Notes: generated from the sequence alone by a model not told the origin. Shown: positions 7,576-15,970, counted from the first letter of the stretch. The stretch is DNA of 64,000 bases from Klebsiella oxytoca NBRC 105695 (GCF_001598695.1 NZ_BCZK01000008.1:124001-188000), one strand, 5' to 3'. Translations and numbers: made by a program.

Positions 7576-9087
7576 ATGACTACTGTACCAAGACTGAAAT
7601 ATTTCGTTGATGGTCAATGGCGCGTTTCGCAGACCGAACGCTATATGGACGTCTATAACCCAAGTACCGGGGAAGTCATGGCTCAGGCCCCCTGCTGCAC
7701 CGAGCAAGAAGTGCTGGATGCCGTTGCCGCGGCGCGCAAAGCCTTTCCGGCGTGGTCAGATACTCCGGCGATTAAACGCTCGCAAATTATGTTTCGCGTT
7801 CGTGAATTATTAATCCAGCATCAGGATCGCTTAACCGAGCTGGTGGCGAAAGAAAACGGTAAAGCCTGGGGAGATGCTCAGGGCGATGTATTAAAAGCGA
7901 AAGAGGGCACCGAGCTTGCCTGCTCTATCCCGACTCTGCTGGCGGGTGAAAATCTGATGGACGCGTCAGCCGGGATCGACACCAACCTTTACCGTGAGCC
8001 GATTGGCGTGTTCGCCGGCATTGTGCCGTTTAACTTCCCGGCGATGATTCCGATGGGATGGATGGCGCCGCTATGCGTCGCATCCGGTAACACTATGGTG
8101 ATTAAAGCGGCCAGTATGACGCCGATGACCTGTATGGAAATCACCAAACTCTATCAGGAAGCGGGCGTACCGGATGGCGTGATTAACATCGTGACCTGTT
8201 CACGTAACGAAGCCGATATTCTGCTGACTCATCCGGACGTTAACGGCGTCTCATTCGTCGGCTCGACGTCCGTCGGCCTGCACGTATACTCCAAAGCCGC
8301 CGCCCACGGCAAACGCGTCCAGGCGCTGTGCGAAGCAAAAAACCATGCCCTGGTGCTGGCCGATGCGCCAGTTAACCGTACCGCCGCCGGCATTATCAAC
8401 GCCGCGTTCGGCTGCGCGGGCGAACGCTGTATGGCGCTGCCGGTCGTCGTGGTGCAGGAAGAGATTGCCGACAAGCTGATTGCCGCCGTCGTCGAAAAAG
8501 CCAAACAGCTGAAAATCGGCCCCGGCTATCTGCGCGATACCGACATGGGTCCGGTGATTTCTAAAGACCATAAACAATCCGTCATCAACTGGATTAATAA
8601 AGGCATCGAAGAGGGTGCGAAGCTGGTGCTCGATGGTCGCGATATTAAGGTGCCGGGCCAGGAAAAAGGCTTCTATGTCGGGCCGACTATACTCGATGGC
8701 GTGACCGAGGAGATGAGCGTCGGGACGCAGGAAATTTTCGGGCCGGTCCTGTGCTTTAAGCGGGTAAAAACCTTCGAAGAAGGTCTGAAATTAATGAACA
8801 ATAACCCGTTTGCCAACGGCTCGGTTATTTTCACCCAAAGCGGCTACTACGCCCGCGAGTTCCAGAAACGCACCCACGGCGGTATGGTCGGTATTAACGT
8901 CGGCATCCCGGTGCCGGTCGGCGTATTCCCCTTCTCAGGTCATAAACAGTCGTTCTTCGGCGACCTGCACTGCCTGGGCAAAGATGGCGTTCGTTTCTAT
9001 ACAGAGTCCAAATGCGTGACTTCGCGCTGGTTTGATGAAGAAGAAGCAAAACGCGAAAAAGTCGACTCCTGGGACGGTACGATTTAA
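7576..9087 (+). CDS. CoA-acylating (methylmalonate-)semialdehyde dehydrogenase, MmsA/IolA family
   Basis: An aldehyde dehydrogenase of 503 residues in the MmsA/IolA subfamily. That subfamily oxidises malonate or methylmalonate semialdehyde to acetyl- or propionyl-CoA with NAD and CoA. The likely catalytic Cys is residue 285 in GCAGERCM, and the nucleotide-binding turn is FVGSTSVG. ATG 7576 is preceded by GGAG (7566-7569); an ATG at 7564 is a weaker alternative. It follows the AdhE paralogue by 108 bases. No iol or valine-degradation gene is nearby, so the substrate may be another short-chain aldehyde made by the neighbouring dehydrogenases. Family is clear, substrate is not. Confidence 0.88.
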   Translation: MTTVPRLKYFVDGQWRVSQTERYMDVYNPSTGEVMAQAPCCTEQEVLDAVAAARKAFPAWSDTPAIKRSQIMFRVRELLIQHQDRLTELVAKENGKAWGDAQGDVLKAKEGTELACSIPTLLAGENLMDASAGIDTNLYREPIGVFAGIVPFNFPAMIPMGWMAPLCVASGNTMVIKAASMTPMTCMEITKLYQEAGVPDGVINIVTCSRNEADILLTHPDVNGVSFVGSTSVGLHVYSKAAAHGKRVQALCEAKNHALVLADAPVNRTAAGIINAAFGCAGERCMALPVVVVQEEIADKLIAAVVEKAKQLKIGPGYLRDTDMGPVISKDHKQSVINWINKGIEEGAKLVLDGRDIKVPGQEKGFYVGPTILDGVTEEMSVGTQEIFGPVLCFKRVKTFEEGLKLMNNNPFANGSVIFTQSGYYAREFQKRTHGGMVGINVGIPVPVGVFPFSGHKQSFFGDLHCLGKDGVRFYTESKCVTSRWFDEEEAKREKVDSWDGTI

Positions 9088-9104
9088 TAGCCATTTAAAC
9101 CCAA

Positions 9105-9218
9105 CATATAACGAGTTGCGGGACAGGTAGCAACCCAGCGAATCCTCAGTCATTTACTGGCGTAAATGGCTGAGGTCAACAAATGCGGGTAACGTACAAG
9201 CAGCTTGAAATATGACGG
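9105..9218. repeat. Degenerate ERIC (IRU) element inside the operon
   Basis: The stretch matches in order the remembered parts of the enterobacterial repetitive intergenic consensus: GAGTTGC near one end, GCGAATCCTCAG and TGGCTGAGGT around a central dyad, and GCTTGAAATATGACGG at the other end. The core forms a hairpin with arms 9144-9157 and 9162-9175 and loop TGGC. Many positions have drifted from consensus, so it is an old copy. It separates the second and third genes of the operon and is transcribed. Confidence 0.7.
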
Positions 9219-9226
9219 TCAGCTCC

Positions 9227-9274
9227 CTCCAGATATTGCTCCGGCAGTATCTGGAGCATTAATTCGATTTTTTT
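9227..9274 (+). terminator. Hairpin with distal T tract, candidate attenuator before the third gene
   Basis: CTCCAGATATTG (9227-9238) pairs with CAGTATCTGGAG (9245-9256), with one G-U wobble and loop CTCCGG. Seven Ts follow about 11 bases later. It sits between the ERIC relic and the iron alcohol dehydrogenase and could reduce readthrough or mark a 5' leader. The gap to the T tract makes it an imperfect intrinsic terminator. Confidence 0.4.
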
Positions 9275-9348
9275 ATTCTGCACGTGTCGCTGAATCGTTA
9301 ATAACGACTGCACACTAAAAAAATCCTTAATATTAAATGGAGTTTCCT

Positions 9349-10491
9349 ATGACCCAGGCCTTCTCAATTCCTCGCAGTATTATTTATGGCGAAAATGCTT
9401 TAGAGCATCTTTCCACCCTGAGCGGAAAAAAAGCCGCATTAGTCACCGGCGGCAGTTCAATGAAGCGTTTTGGCTTTCTGGATAAAGCCGTCAGCGAACT
9501 CAATAAAGCGGGTATAGAGTGCATTATTATCGATAATGTTGAACCCAATCCGTCCATTAAAACCGTCTGGCGCGGAGCCAAAGCGATGCTGGCCTTTGAA
9601 CCTGACTGGATAGTGGCCATTGGCGGCGGTTCCGCGCTGGATGCCGCTAAAGTTATGTGGTGTTTCTATGAACATCCGCAGCTGAAGTTTGAGGATATTA
9701 TTCCCGTCGGTGCCATGCCGCCGCTGCGCAGCAAAGCACGGTTTGTGGCGATCCCCTCCACCAGCGGCAGCGCGTCCGAAATCACCGCCTTCTCGGTGAT
9801 CACCGATACGGCAAATCATATCAAATACCCGATTGTTGCCGCCGATCTGGTGCCGGATATCGCCATTCTCGACCCCACTATTCCGGCAAAAATGCCGCCC
9901 CACGTGACGGTTCACACCGGCATGGACGTTTTGACCCATGCGATTGAAGCCTACGTCTCCACTGCAGCCAACTCGTTTACCGACCCTTATGCGGTAGAGG
10001 CCATTCGGCTGGTATTTAAGCATCTGGAAACCGCCTGGCGCTCACCCGATGATTTAAATGCCCGCATGCATATGCATAATGCTTCCGCGCTGGCGGGAAT
10101 CGCCTTCACCAATGCGTCACTGGGATTAGTGCATTCGATGGCGCATAAAATTGGCGGCGAATTTGGCATTACTCACGGTCTGGCGAATGCGATTATGTTG
10201 CCGTATATCATTCAATATAATGCGAAGTTCACCAAAAAATATCGTCAGCTGGAAGCCGCATTAGGTATGGATAATTTAATTGCCGCGATCAATGCGCTGA
10301 ATCAACGGCTGGGCGTCCCGAAAACGCTGAGCCAGTGTGACGAAGTGGAAATCAATGAAGTGACCTTTGTTAATGTGCTCGACCGAATGAGTCGCCATGC
10401 CGTCGACGATCCCTGTACATTAACCAATCCTAACTATCCGTCAGTTCAGGACGTTAAAGGGTTGTACACCCTGGCATTCTACGGCGCTTGA
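9349..10491 (+). CDS. Iron-containing alcohol dehydrogenase
   Basis: A group III iron-dependent alcohol dehydrogenase of 380 residues. It has the NAD-loop GGGSALDAAK and metal ligands inferred by alignment as Asp193, His197 (MDVLTHAIEAY), His262 (HSMAHK) and His276 (ITHGLAN). It resembles the C-terminal half of AdhE. It reduces an aldehyde to an alcohol or the reverse; its substrate is unknown. ATG 9349 is chosen because GGAG at 9339-9342 is six bases upstream; the earlier ATG at 9337 overlaps that site. It is the last gene of the accessory operon and is followed by a strong hairpin at 10539-10568. Confidence 0.9.
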   Translation: MTQAFSIPRSIIYGENALEHLSTLSGKKAALVTGGSSMKRFGFLDKAVSELNKAGIECIIIDNVEPNPSIKTVWRGAKAMLAFEPDWIVAIGGGSALDAAKVMWCFYEHPQLKFEDIIPVGAMPPLRSKARFVAIPSTSGSASEITAFSVITDTANHIKYPIVAADLVPDIAILDPTIPAKMPPHVTVHTGMDVLTHAIEAYVSTAANSFTDPYAVEAIRLVFKHLETAWRSPDDLNARMHMHNASALAGIAFTNASLGLVHSMAHKIGGEFGITHGLANAIMLPYIIQYNAKFTKKYRQLEAALGMDNLIAAINALNQRLGVPKTLSQCDEVEINEVTFVNVLDRMSRHAVDDPCTLTNPNYPSVQDVKGLYTLAFYGA

Positions 10492-10538
10492 TAGCCTCAG
10501 CGCTGCGATGTTGTGAACGGTAAAGCCACGTTGCCTAA

Positions 10539-10568
10539 GGCTGCAGGGAATAGCGACTCCCTGCAGCC
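10539..10568 (+). terminator. Terminator hairpin of the accessory operon
   Basis: GGCTGCAGGGA pairs perfectly with TCCCTGCAGCC over 11 bp with an 8-base loop, followed by ATCCCTTTTA. It lies 48 bases after the iron alcohol dehydrogenase stop codon. Confidence 0.6.
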
Positions 10569-10722
10569 ATCCCTTTTATCCCGCCTCGGTATTTCTGCAA
10601 TGAACCCAAGCTGAATCGTTAAAGCAAAAGACGATAGTAATCACATAATTTCAGCAACGAAATTCAATATCACTGACGAAAAGAGATTTATATCTCATTT
10701 AAAAATATAAAAACGCCTGTTT

Positions 10723-10746
10723 TCTCACCAGGTGAGACACTTCACA
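10723..10746. promoter_or_regulatory. Palindrome overlapping a CRP-like site, upstream of the DUF4432 gene
   Basis: TCTCACC-A-GGTGAGA (10723-10737) is a perfect odd-length dyad. GGTGAGACACTTCACA (10731-10746) is one mismatch from the CRP half-sites TGTGA-N6-TCACA. Overlap of the two suggests repressor/CRP competition. The position is about 70-95 bases before the start codon. Confidence 0.45.
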
Positions 10747-10816
10747 TTTTCATAATCCACTTGCAACTAAATTCCCTGCATCAGTGACACAATCGATTCA
10801 GCAAAAGGGATGAAAA

Positions 10817-12025
10817 ATGAAAAAGACATTAGCTTTGACGGCCATTGCCGCGCTTATTTCTACGCCGGTAATGGCAAAAACGTGGGTGCTGACAAGCGCT
10901 GAAAGCGGCATAGATAAAGGAAACTGGCAAATAACCAGCGATCAGCTGAAGATAAAAGAGCATAACTTCAGCATTGAGCAAAAAGTCCTTCACGGCGGTA
11001 AACAAGAAGGCAGTAAAATCCTTGTGATCCATAGTAAAGACGGCCTGACCATCGCGCTTAGCCCGACCCGCGGCATGAACCTGCTAAAAATCGAAGGCTT
11101 TGGATCGCGAATGGGCTGGGATTCGCCGGTCAAAGAAGTGGTTAATCCCGCCTTTATTAACCTCGAAAGCCGTAACGGACTGGGATGGCTGGAGGGTTTC
11201 AATGAAATGATGGTACGCTGCGGCTACGAGTGGACAGGCCACCCGGTGACCGCCGATGGGCAGATTTACACCCTGCACGGCAAAGTCGGCAACACGCCGG
11301 CTTCCCAGGTAGAAGTTGAAGTGGCGGATACCGCGCCATATGAAATTCGCGTTCGTGGACTGGTGAAGGAGAGCACCTTCAAGAAAGCAGATTTGCAGAC
11401 CATGACCGAACTGCGCTACGTGCCAGGCAGCAATAGCTTTAGCCTGCACGATGTCCTGACCAACCAAGCCGACTATCCGCATGACTATCAAATTATCTAT
11501 CACAGCAACTTTGGCAAGCCGATCCTCGAAGAAGGCGCCCGCTTCCTGGCCCCGATCGCCAGCATCAGTCCATTCAACGACTACGCCAAAGCGGGCTTAA
11601 AAAGCTGGCAAACCTACGCCGGACCAACGAAAGATTTCGATGAAATGGTGTTTAATATGCAGCCTCTGGCGGATGAAAATCATCAAACGCTGGCCGCAGT
11701 GGTCAACAAAGCCGGCGATAAAGGAGCATCTATTCAGTTTGATACCCGCCAGCTACCGGTGCTGACCCTGTGGAAAAATACCGATACCGAGAAACAGGGT
11801 TACGTCACCGGTATTGAGCCAGGCACCAGCTACGCCTATCCGGTCACTATCGAGCGGGAGCAAAAACGCGTTAAGCAGCTTCAGCCCGGGGAAAGCGCCC
11901 AGTTTGATCTGACCTATACGCTGCTGCACAGCAGCGAGCAGGTTGCCGAGGTGGAGAAGAAAATCGCGGCTATTCAGGGCGATAGCAAAGTGGCGGAAAA
12001 CGAAACGCCTATCGCGAAAGAGTAA
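10817..12025 (+). CDS. Exported DUF4432 (aldose 1-epimerase-like) protein
   Basis: A protein of 402 residues with a clear signal peptide, cut after about residue 20 (LISTPVMA then KTW), so it is probably periplasmic. The rest resembles the DUF4432 branch of the galactose-mutarotase/aldose-epimerase superfamily. It has a sugar-epimerase-like core (IALSPTRGMNLLKI, NGLGWLEGFNEMMVRCGYEW, HGKVGNTPA) and the late IEPGTSYAYP motif. Most DUF4432 relatives are cytoplasmic and the catalytic role is unproven. ATG 10817 is preceded by AAAGGGATGAAAA. It stands alone with its own CRP-like and palindromic control region, so it need not belong to the upstream operon. Coiled, charged C-terminal tail (EVEKKIAAIQ). 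Confidence 0.8.
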   Translation: MKKTLALTAIAALISTPVMAKTWVLTSAESGIDKGNWQITSDQLKIKEHNFSIEQKVLHGGKQEGSKILVIHSKDGLTIALSPTRGMNLLKIEGFGSRMGWDSPVKEVVNPAFINLESRNGLGWLEGFNEMMVRCGYEWTGHPVTADGQIYTLHGKVGNTPASQVEVEVADTAPYEIRVRGLVKESTFKKADLQTMTELRYVPGSNSFSLHDVLTNQADYPHDYQIIYHSNFGKPILEEGARFLAPIASISPFNDYAKAGLKSWQTYAGPTKDFDEMVFNMQPLADENHQTLAAVVNKAGDKGASIQFDTRQLPVLTLWKNTDTEKQGYVTGIEPGTSYAYPVTIEREQKRVKQLQPGESAQFDLTYTLLHSSEQVAEVEKKIAAIQGDSKVAENETPIAKE

Positions 12026-12039
12026 TTTAACGCGTTGAG

Positions 12040-12280
12040 CATGTTCCGGGCGACAAAACACGCAGACGGCGGTGAACTTGTCGCCCGGCTAAGCGCAACG
12101 CGAACCGGAAGAAAAGCGGAGGCCGTATTACGCACGGCTTCCCGGAGGCGGCGCTTGACGCGCCTTGTCCGGGTGACAAAAACTCAAAACACGCGGACCT
12201 TTAGCCCAGCTCAGGCATCAGCCGCAACCGGGGATTTTCCCGGAGGCGGCGCCTGGCACACCTTGTCCGGGCGACAATAC
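12040..12280. repeat. REP/BIME cluster
   Basis: At least two direct copies of a REP-type unit occur. TTCCCGGAGGCGGCGC begins at 12139 and again at 12237, each followed by a CCTTGTCCGGG segment. There are also related inverted pieces (GTTCCGGGCGACAAAAC, TTGTCGCCCGGC) at the left. The unit resembles one at 19686-19715 after ytfR. The right-hand copy lies inside the GNAT coding sequence. Confidence 0.65.
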
Positions 12281-12817
12281 CTCGATCGCACCAGCCTGAG
12301 CCATGACCACCAAACGCAAATCCCGCGCAAAGCGCTGATACCGCGTCTCATCAATCGGCTGCGGGTAGCTCAACACGATCAATTCATGATCGGCAATACC
12401 CTGATGATAGGTCGGATGGCGATGCGCCCAGGGATTCGCGCAAAACCCCATGGTTTCATAAAAGCGCAGACGCTTATGGGCAATCTCGCTGGTCAGCGGA
12501 TCGATTTCGAGAATAGTCAGCGGCGCAAGCTGAAGTATTTCAGCTAACAGCCGCTTGCCGTAGCCACGCGATCGTAACGTATCGTCGATGGCCAGATGTT
12601 CAATGTAACTATAGTCAGCAAACCGCCAGCAGCCGCTCAGGCCGATAAACAGACCATCATCGAACCAGGCTTCCAGTACATAATGGGGATTATCAAGCGC
12701 CTGCTGTTTAGCCTCGGCTTCACGCTGTTCGTGCCACGGGAAGGCCCTGCCGTACAGAGCGTCCAGCGCGGGAAAATAAGCGGAATCGGTAGAGGTCACT
12801 CTTTGTGAAATCAACAT
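12218..12817 (-). CDS. GNAT family N-acetyltransferase with REP-encoded C-terminus
   Basis: An acetyl-CoA-dependent GNAT acetyltransferase of 199 residues from ATG (complement of 12815-12817). The acetyl-CoA binding loop is RSRGYGKRLL, and IEHLAIDDTLRSRGYG and RFYETMGF are typical beta4-alpha3 and C-terminal GNAT signatures. The substrate is unknown. The last 19 residues (LSPGQGVPGAASGKIPGCG) are encoded by a REP element of the adjacent cluster, so the original stop codon was probably lost or displaced. A longer GTG start at 12844 is less likely. It is downstream of mpl on the same strand. Confidence 0.8.
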   Translation of the reverse strand: MLISQRVTSTDSAYFPALDALYGRAFPWHEQREAEAKQQALDNPHYVLEAWFDDGLFIGLSGCWRFADYSYIEHLAIDDTLRSRGYGKRLLAEILQLAPLTILEIDPLTSEIAHKRLRFYETMGFCANPWAHRHPTYHQGIADHELIVLSYPQPIDETRYQRFARDLRLVVMAQAGAIEVLSPGQGVPGAASGKIPGCG

Positions 12818-12832
12818 GAACCATCCGTAACT

Positions 12833-12857
12833 ATCCGCCCTCACGCGGAGGGCGGAT
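12833..12857. terminator. Hairpin between mpl and the GNAT gene
   Basis: ATCCGCCCTC and GAGGGCGGAT form a perfect 10-bp stem around ACGCG, 17 bases after the mpl stop codon on the minus strand. There is no T tract, so it may stabilise mRNA or reduce readthrough rather than fully terminate. Confidence 0.5.
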
Positions 12858-12873
12858 CAACGCGGAGAATGGC

Positions 12874-14247
12874 CTATTCGGCCGCCTCGGCTTTTTTCGC
12901 CAGCTTATCGAGCAGCTTCTGATGAATGCCGCCAAAACCACCGTTGCTCATGACCAGAATGTGGTCGCCAGGATGCGCGGTCTTCACAATCATATCCACC
13001 AGCGTATCGACATCGGCGCTCCAGTGCGCGGGCTGTACGCAGGCGTCAGCTACTTCAGCTACCTGCCACGGAATATGCTGCGGCTGCAGCAGAAAGACCT
13101 CGTCGGCACGACCGAGAGACGGCGCCAGGTCATCTTTGCAAATGCCCATTTTCATGGTGTTGGAACGGGGTTCAAGCACGGCAAGAATTCGCGCGGTACC
13201 GCCAACTTTGCCGCGTAGCGCCTGCAGAGTCGCCAGAATCGCCGTCGGGTGGTGGGCAAAATCGTCGTATACGGTGACGCCGTTGGCTTCGCCGCGTAGT
13301 TCCAGACGGCGGCGGGCGTTGATAAAGCTACCCAGCGCATTGGCCGCATCGGCAGGCAGCACGCCGACATGACGGGCGGCGGCAATGGCCATCAGGCCGT
13401 TATGCATATTATGTTCGCCGACCAGCGCCCACTTCACCTCGCCCACTTTCTCGCCGTCCAGCCACACTTCCCATGAGGAAGCATCGGTGGTCAGCTTTTT
13501 CGCCTGCCAGTGGCCCTGTTCGCCGACCAGTTCCTGCTCGCTCCAGCAGCCCATCGCCATCGTCTGTTTCAGGTTGATGTCGTTCTCAGGCAGAATGATT
13601 TTGCCCTTGCCCGGCACAATGCGCACCAGATGATGGAACTGTTTCTGGATGGCCTTCAGGTCGTCAAAAATGTCCGCATGGTCGAACTCAAGGTTATTGA
13701 GAATTAACGTACGCGGGCAGTAGTGAACGAACTTAGAGCGCTTATCGAAGAAAGCGCAGTCGTATTCATCGGCTTCAATCACGAAGAACGGGCTGTCGCC
13801 AAGGCGCGCGGACACCTCAAAGTTGCCCGGTACGCCGCCGATGACAAAGCCCGGCTTGTAGCCGCAGGCTTCAAGGATCCAGGTCGCCATTCCGGCAGTG
13901 GTGGTTTTACCATGCGTCCCGGCAACCGCCAGCACCCAGCGATCGCGCAGGACAAAGTCGTGCAGCCACTGCGGCCCGGACATATACGGGATGTTATTTT
14001 CCAGCACCGCTTCCACGCACGGGTTGCCGCGCGTCATCGCGTTACCGATGATCACCAGATCCGGCTGAGGATCCAGCTGGCTGGCATCATATCCTTGAAT
14101 TAACTCAATTCCCTGGGTTTCCAGCAGGGTACTCATTGGCGGATAGACGTTTGCATCCGACCCCGTTACCTCATGACCGAGGGAACGCGCCAGCATCGCC
14201 AGCCCCCCCATAAACGTGCCACAGATTCCTAAAATATGAATGCGCAT
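12874..14247 (-). CDS. mpl: Murein tripeptide ligase (UDP-MurNAc:L-Ala-gamma-D-Glu-mDAP ligase)
   Basis: Mpl recycles cell-wall tripeptide by ligating L-Ala-gamma-D-Glu-mDAP to UDP-N-acetylmuramate with ATP in the cytoplasm. It has 457 residues, the E. coli length. An N-terminal Rossmann-like domain (IHILGICGTFMGG) is followed by the ATP loop GTHGKTT at residues 110-116, typical of Mur ligases. The central domain contains EADEYDCAFFDKRSKF and the C-terminal domain contains ILAVLEPRSNTMKMG. It is divergent from fbp with 175 bases between the starts, as in E. coli. Confidence 0.97.
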   Translation of the reverse strand: MRIHILGICGTFMGGLAMLARSLGHEVTGSDANVYPPMSTLLETQGIELIQGYDASQLDPQPDLVIIGNAMTRGNPCVEAVLENNIPYMSGPQWLHDFVLRDRWVLAVAGTHGKTTTAGMATWILEACGYKPGFVIGGVPGNFEVSARLGDSPFFVIEADEYDCAFFDKRSKFVHYCPRTLILNNLEFDHADIFDDLKAIQKQFHHLVRIVPGKGKIILPENDINLKQTMAMGCWSEQELVGEQGHWQAKKLTTDASSWEVWLDGEKVGEVKWALVGEHNMHNGLMAIAAARHVGVLPADAANALGSFINARRRLELRGEANGVTVYDDFAHHPTAILATLQALRGKVGGTARILAVLEPRSNTMKMGICKDDLAPSLGRADEVFLLQPQHIPWQVAEVADACVQPAHWSADVDTLVDMIVKTAHPGDHILVMSNGGFGGIHQKLLDKLAKKAEAAE

Positions 14248-14422
14248 TCGTCATTTCCTTCTCTTATCTGAAGCACAGTTTACCGGGATGTTGGGGCTGA
14301 AAGAAATGCATTTCAGGGGAATCCGTATTTTGCTGGCGCGATTCACCTGTGCGAACTTTTTTTATTCTTTGTTAAGATTGTTTTGTTCGTTTTACTTCAC
14401 ATAAACATGCAGGGAACGGGTT

Positions 14423-15421
14423 ATGAAAACGTTAGGTGAATTTATTGTCGAAAAGCAGCACGAGTTCTCTCACGCAACGGGCGAGCTGACTGCTTTGTTG
14501 TCGGCGATAAAGTTAGGCGCCAAGATCATCCACCGCGATATCAACAAGGCCGGTCTGGTCGATATCCTGGGTGCCAGCGGTGCTGAAAACGTTCAGGGCG
14601 AGGTGCAGCAAAAACTCGACCTGTTTGCCAATGAAAAGCTGAAAGCCGCACTGCGAGCACGCGATATTGTTGCCGGGATCGCCTCTGAAGAAGAAGATGA
14701 AATCGTCGTCTTTGAAGGCTGTGAACACGCCAAATACGTGGTGCTGATGGACCCTCTGGATGGCTCCTCTAACATCGACGTTAACGTCTCCGTCGGGACG
14801 ATTTTCTCTATCTATCGCCGCGTCACGCCGGTGGGTACTCCCGTCACCGAAGAAGACTTCCTGCAGCCGGGTAACCGCCAGGTCGCCGCCGGCTATGTGG
14901 TTTACGGTTCCTCGACGATGCTGGTTTATACCACCGGCTGCGGCGTCCACGCCTTTACCTACGACCCGTCCCTTGGCGTGTTCTGCCTGTGCCAGGAACG
15001 CATGCGCTTCCCGGAAAAGGGGAATACCTACTCGATTAACGAAGGTAACTACATCAAGTTCCCGATGGGCGTGAAGAAGTACATCAAGTACTGCCAGGAA
15101 GAAGATAAAGAGACCCAGCGCCCGTATACCTCGCGCTATATCGGCTCGCTGGTAGCGGATTTCCACCGCAACCTGCTCAAAGGCGGTATCTACCTCTACC
15201 CGAGCACCGCCAGCCACCCGGACGGTAAACTGCGTCTGCTGTACGAGTGCAACCCGATGGCGTTCCTCGCTGAACAGGCGGGCGGCAAGGCCAGCGACGG
15301 TAAAGAGCGCATTCTGGATATTATCCCGGAAAGCCTGCACCAGCGCCGCTCTTTCTTCGTCGGCAATAACCATATGGTCGAAGACGTCGAGAACTTTATT
15401 AAAGAGTTCCCGGACGCGTAA
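14423..15421 (+). CDS. fbp: Fructose-1,6-bisphosphatase class I
   Basis: The key gluconeogenic enzyme: it hydrolyses fructose 1,6-bisphosphate to fructose 6-phosphate using Mg2+ and is inhibited by AMP. It has 332 residues. The metal-binding signature DPLDGSSN is at 110-117, [11 protein letters not shown] precedes it, and the substrate-site region [25 protein letters not shown] lies in the C-terminal half (split here by description: the GGIYLYP and RLLYECNP blocks). The start ATG 14423 has GGGAACGGG upstream. A terminator hairpin follows at 15427-15450. Confidence 0.98.
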   Translation: MKTLGEFIVEKQHEFSHATGELTALLSAIKLGAKIIHRDINKAGLVDILGASGAENVQGEVQQKLDLFANEKLKAALRARDIVAGIASEEEDEIVVFEGCEHAKYVVLMDPLDGSSNIDVNVSVGTIFSIYRRVTPVGTPVTEEDFLQPGNRQVAAGYVVYGSSTMLVYTTGCGVHAFTYDPSLGVFCLCQERMRFPEKGNTYSINEGNYIKFPMGVKKYIKYCQEEDKETQRPYTSRYIGSLVADFHRNLLKGGIYLYPSTASHPDGKLRLLYECNPMAFLAEQAGGKASDGKERILDIIPESLHQRRSFFVGNNHMVEDVENFIKEFPDA

Positions 15422-15426
15422 TATTC

Positions 15427-15450
15427 AGACGCCGGATAATTCCGGCGTCT
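15427..15450 (+). terminator. fbp terminator hairpin
   Basis: AGACGCCGGA and TCCGGCGTCT form a perfect 10-bp stem with loop TAAT, six bases after the fbp stop. The following ATTTGCTTTA is only moderately T-rich. It also serves the convergent gene on the other side. Confidence 0.65.
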
Positions 15451-15457
15451 ATTTGCT

Positions 15458-15970
15458 TTAGTTCACGAAGGTGAGTTTGACGCGTTTCGACAGGCGGAAA
15501 TAAGGTATCCAGATGATTATCTGCAGCGCGCATGAGGCCAAAATTTTTATATCTTCAACCTCCAGCCCTAAACCATAAAAATGCGCAGCAATCCAGCAGT
15601 CGATGGCGTAGAGAATCGTGGTGAACAGAACCCAGACAGTATAATAATTTGGCAACTGACGTTTCTTCCTGAAAAACAACATCGTCGTATAAACTACCAA
15701 TAACCAAAGAAATAGTGCCCCAGCCGCTTCAAACAGCGCAAACGCTCTAAACTCCTCTTCAACATCCAGAAAAACCGTCACCGTATTACATATCCCGACG
15801 ATCTGTAAAAGCGAGCTGAGCGTCAGGGTTAAAGCCGGCAGATAAAGCCAGCCGCCGATACCGGTATATTTTTTATCCTTACAGGTTTTACAATAACGCG
15901 CCGGAGGCAATACCTTTTGCCCACAGCTGGCGCACTTGCCTGATAATCCTTCACCTTCAACCATATCCAT
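15458..15970 (-). CDS. DUF2569-like membrane protein with N-terminal zinc ribbon
   Basis: A protein of unknown function. Residues near the N-terminus form a CXXC-X10-CXXC zinc-ribbon (CASCGQKVLPPARYCKTC). Four hydrophobic segments follow, at about 40-60, 80-105, 115-135 and 140-160, in the manner of DUF2569 proteins. The start chosen is ATG at the complement of 15968-15970, with AAAGGAACG upstream, giving 170 residues. A GTG at 16027 would add 19 residues. It is convergent with fbp and lies downstream of the ytfQRT-yjfF operon, with no evident functional link to either. Confidence 0.7.
   Translation of the reverse strand: MDMVEGEGLSGKCASCGQKVLPPARYCKTCKDKKYTGIGGWLYLPALTLTLSSLLQIVGICNTVTVFLDVEEEFRAFALFEAAGALFLWLLVVYTTMLFFRKKRQLPNYYTVWVLFTTILYAIDCWIAAHFYGLGLEVEDIKILASCALQIIIWIPYFRLSKRVKLTFVN

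Larger units (their letters stand above)
10492..10816. other. Intergenic region before the DUF4432 gene
   Basis: A non-coding stretch of 325 bases. It contains the terminator hairpin of the alcohol/aldehyde operon (10539-10568), an AT-rich segment (about 10670-10720), a 15-bp palindrome (10723-10737) and an overlapping CRP-like site (10731-10746). No small gene is convincing. Confidence 0.5.

Noticed and set aside
12035-12547. Plus-strand open frame of 170 codons
   Set aside because: It runs through REP repeats and then antisense to the GNAT gene, with no ribosome-binding site and no protein-like composition.
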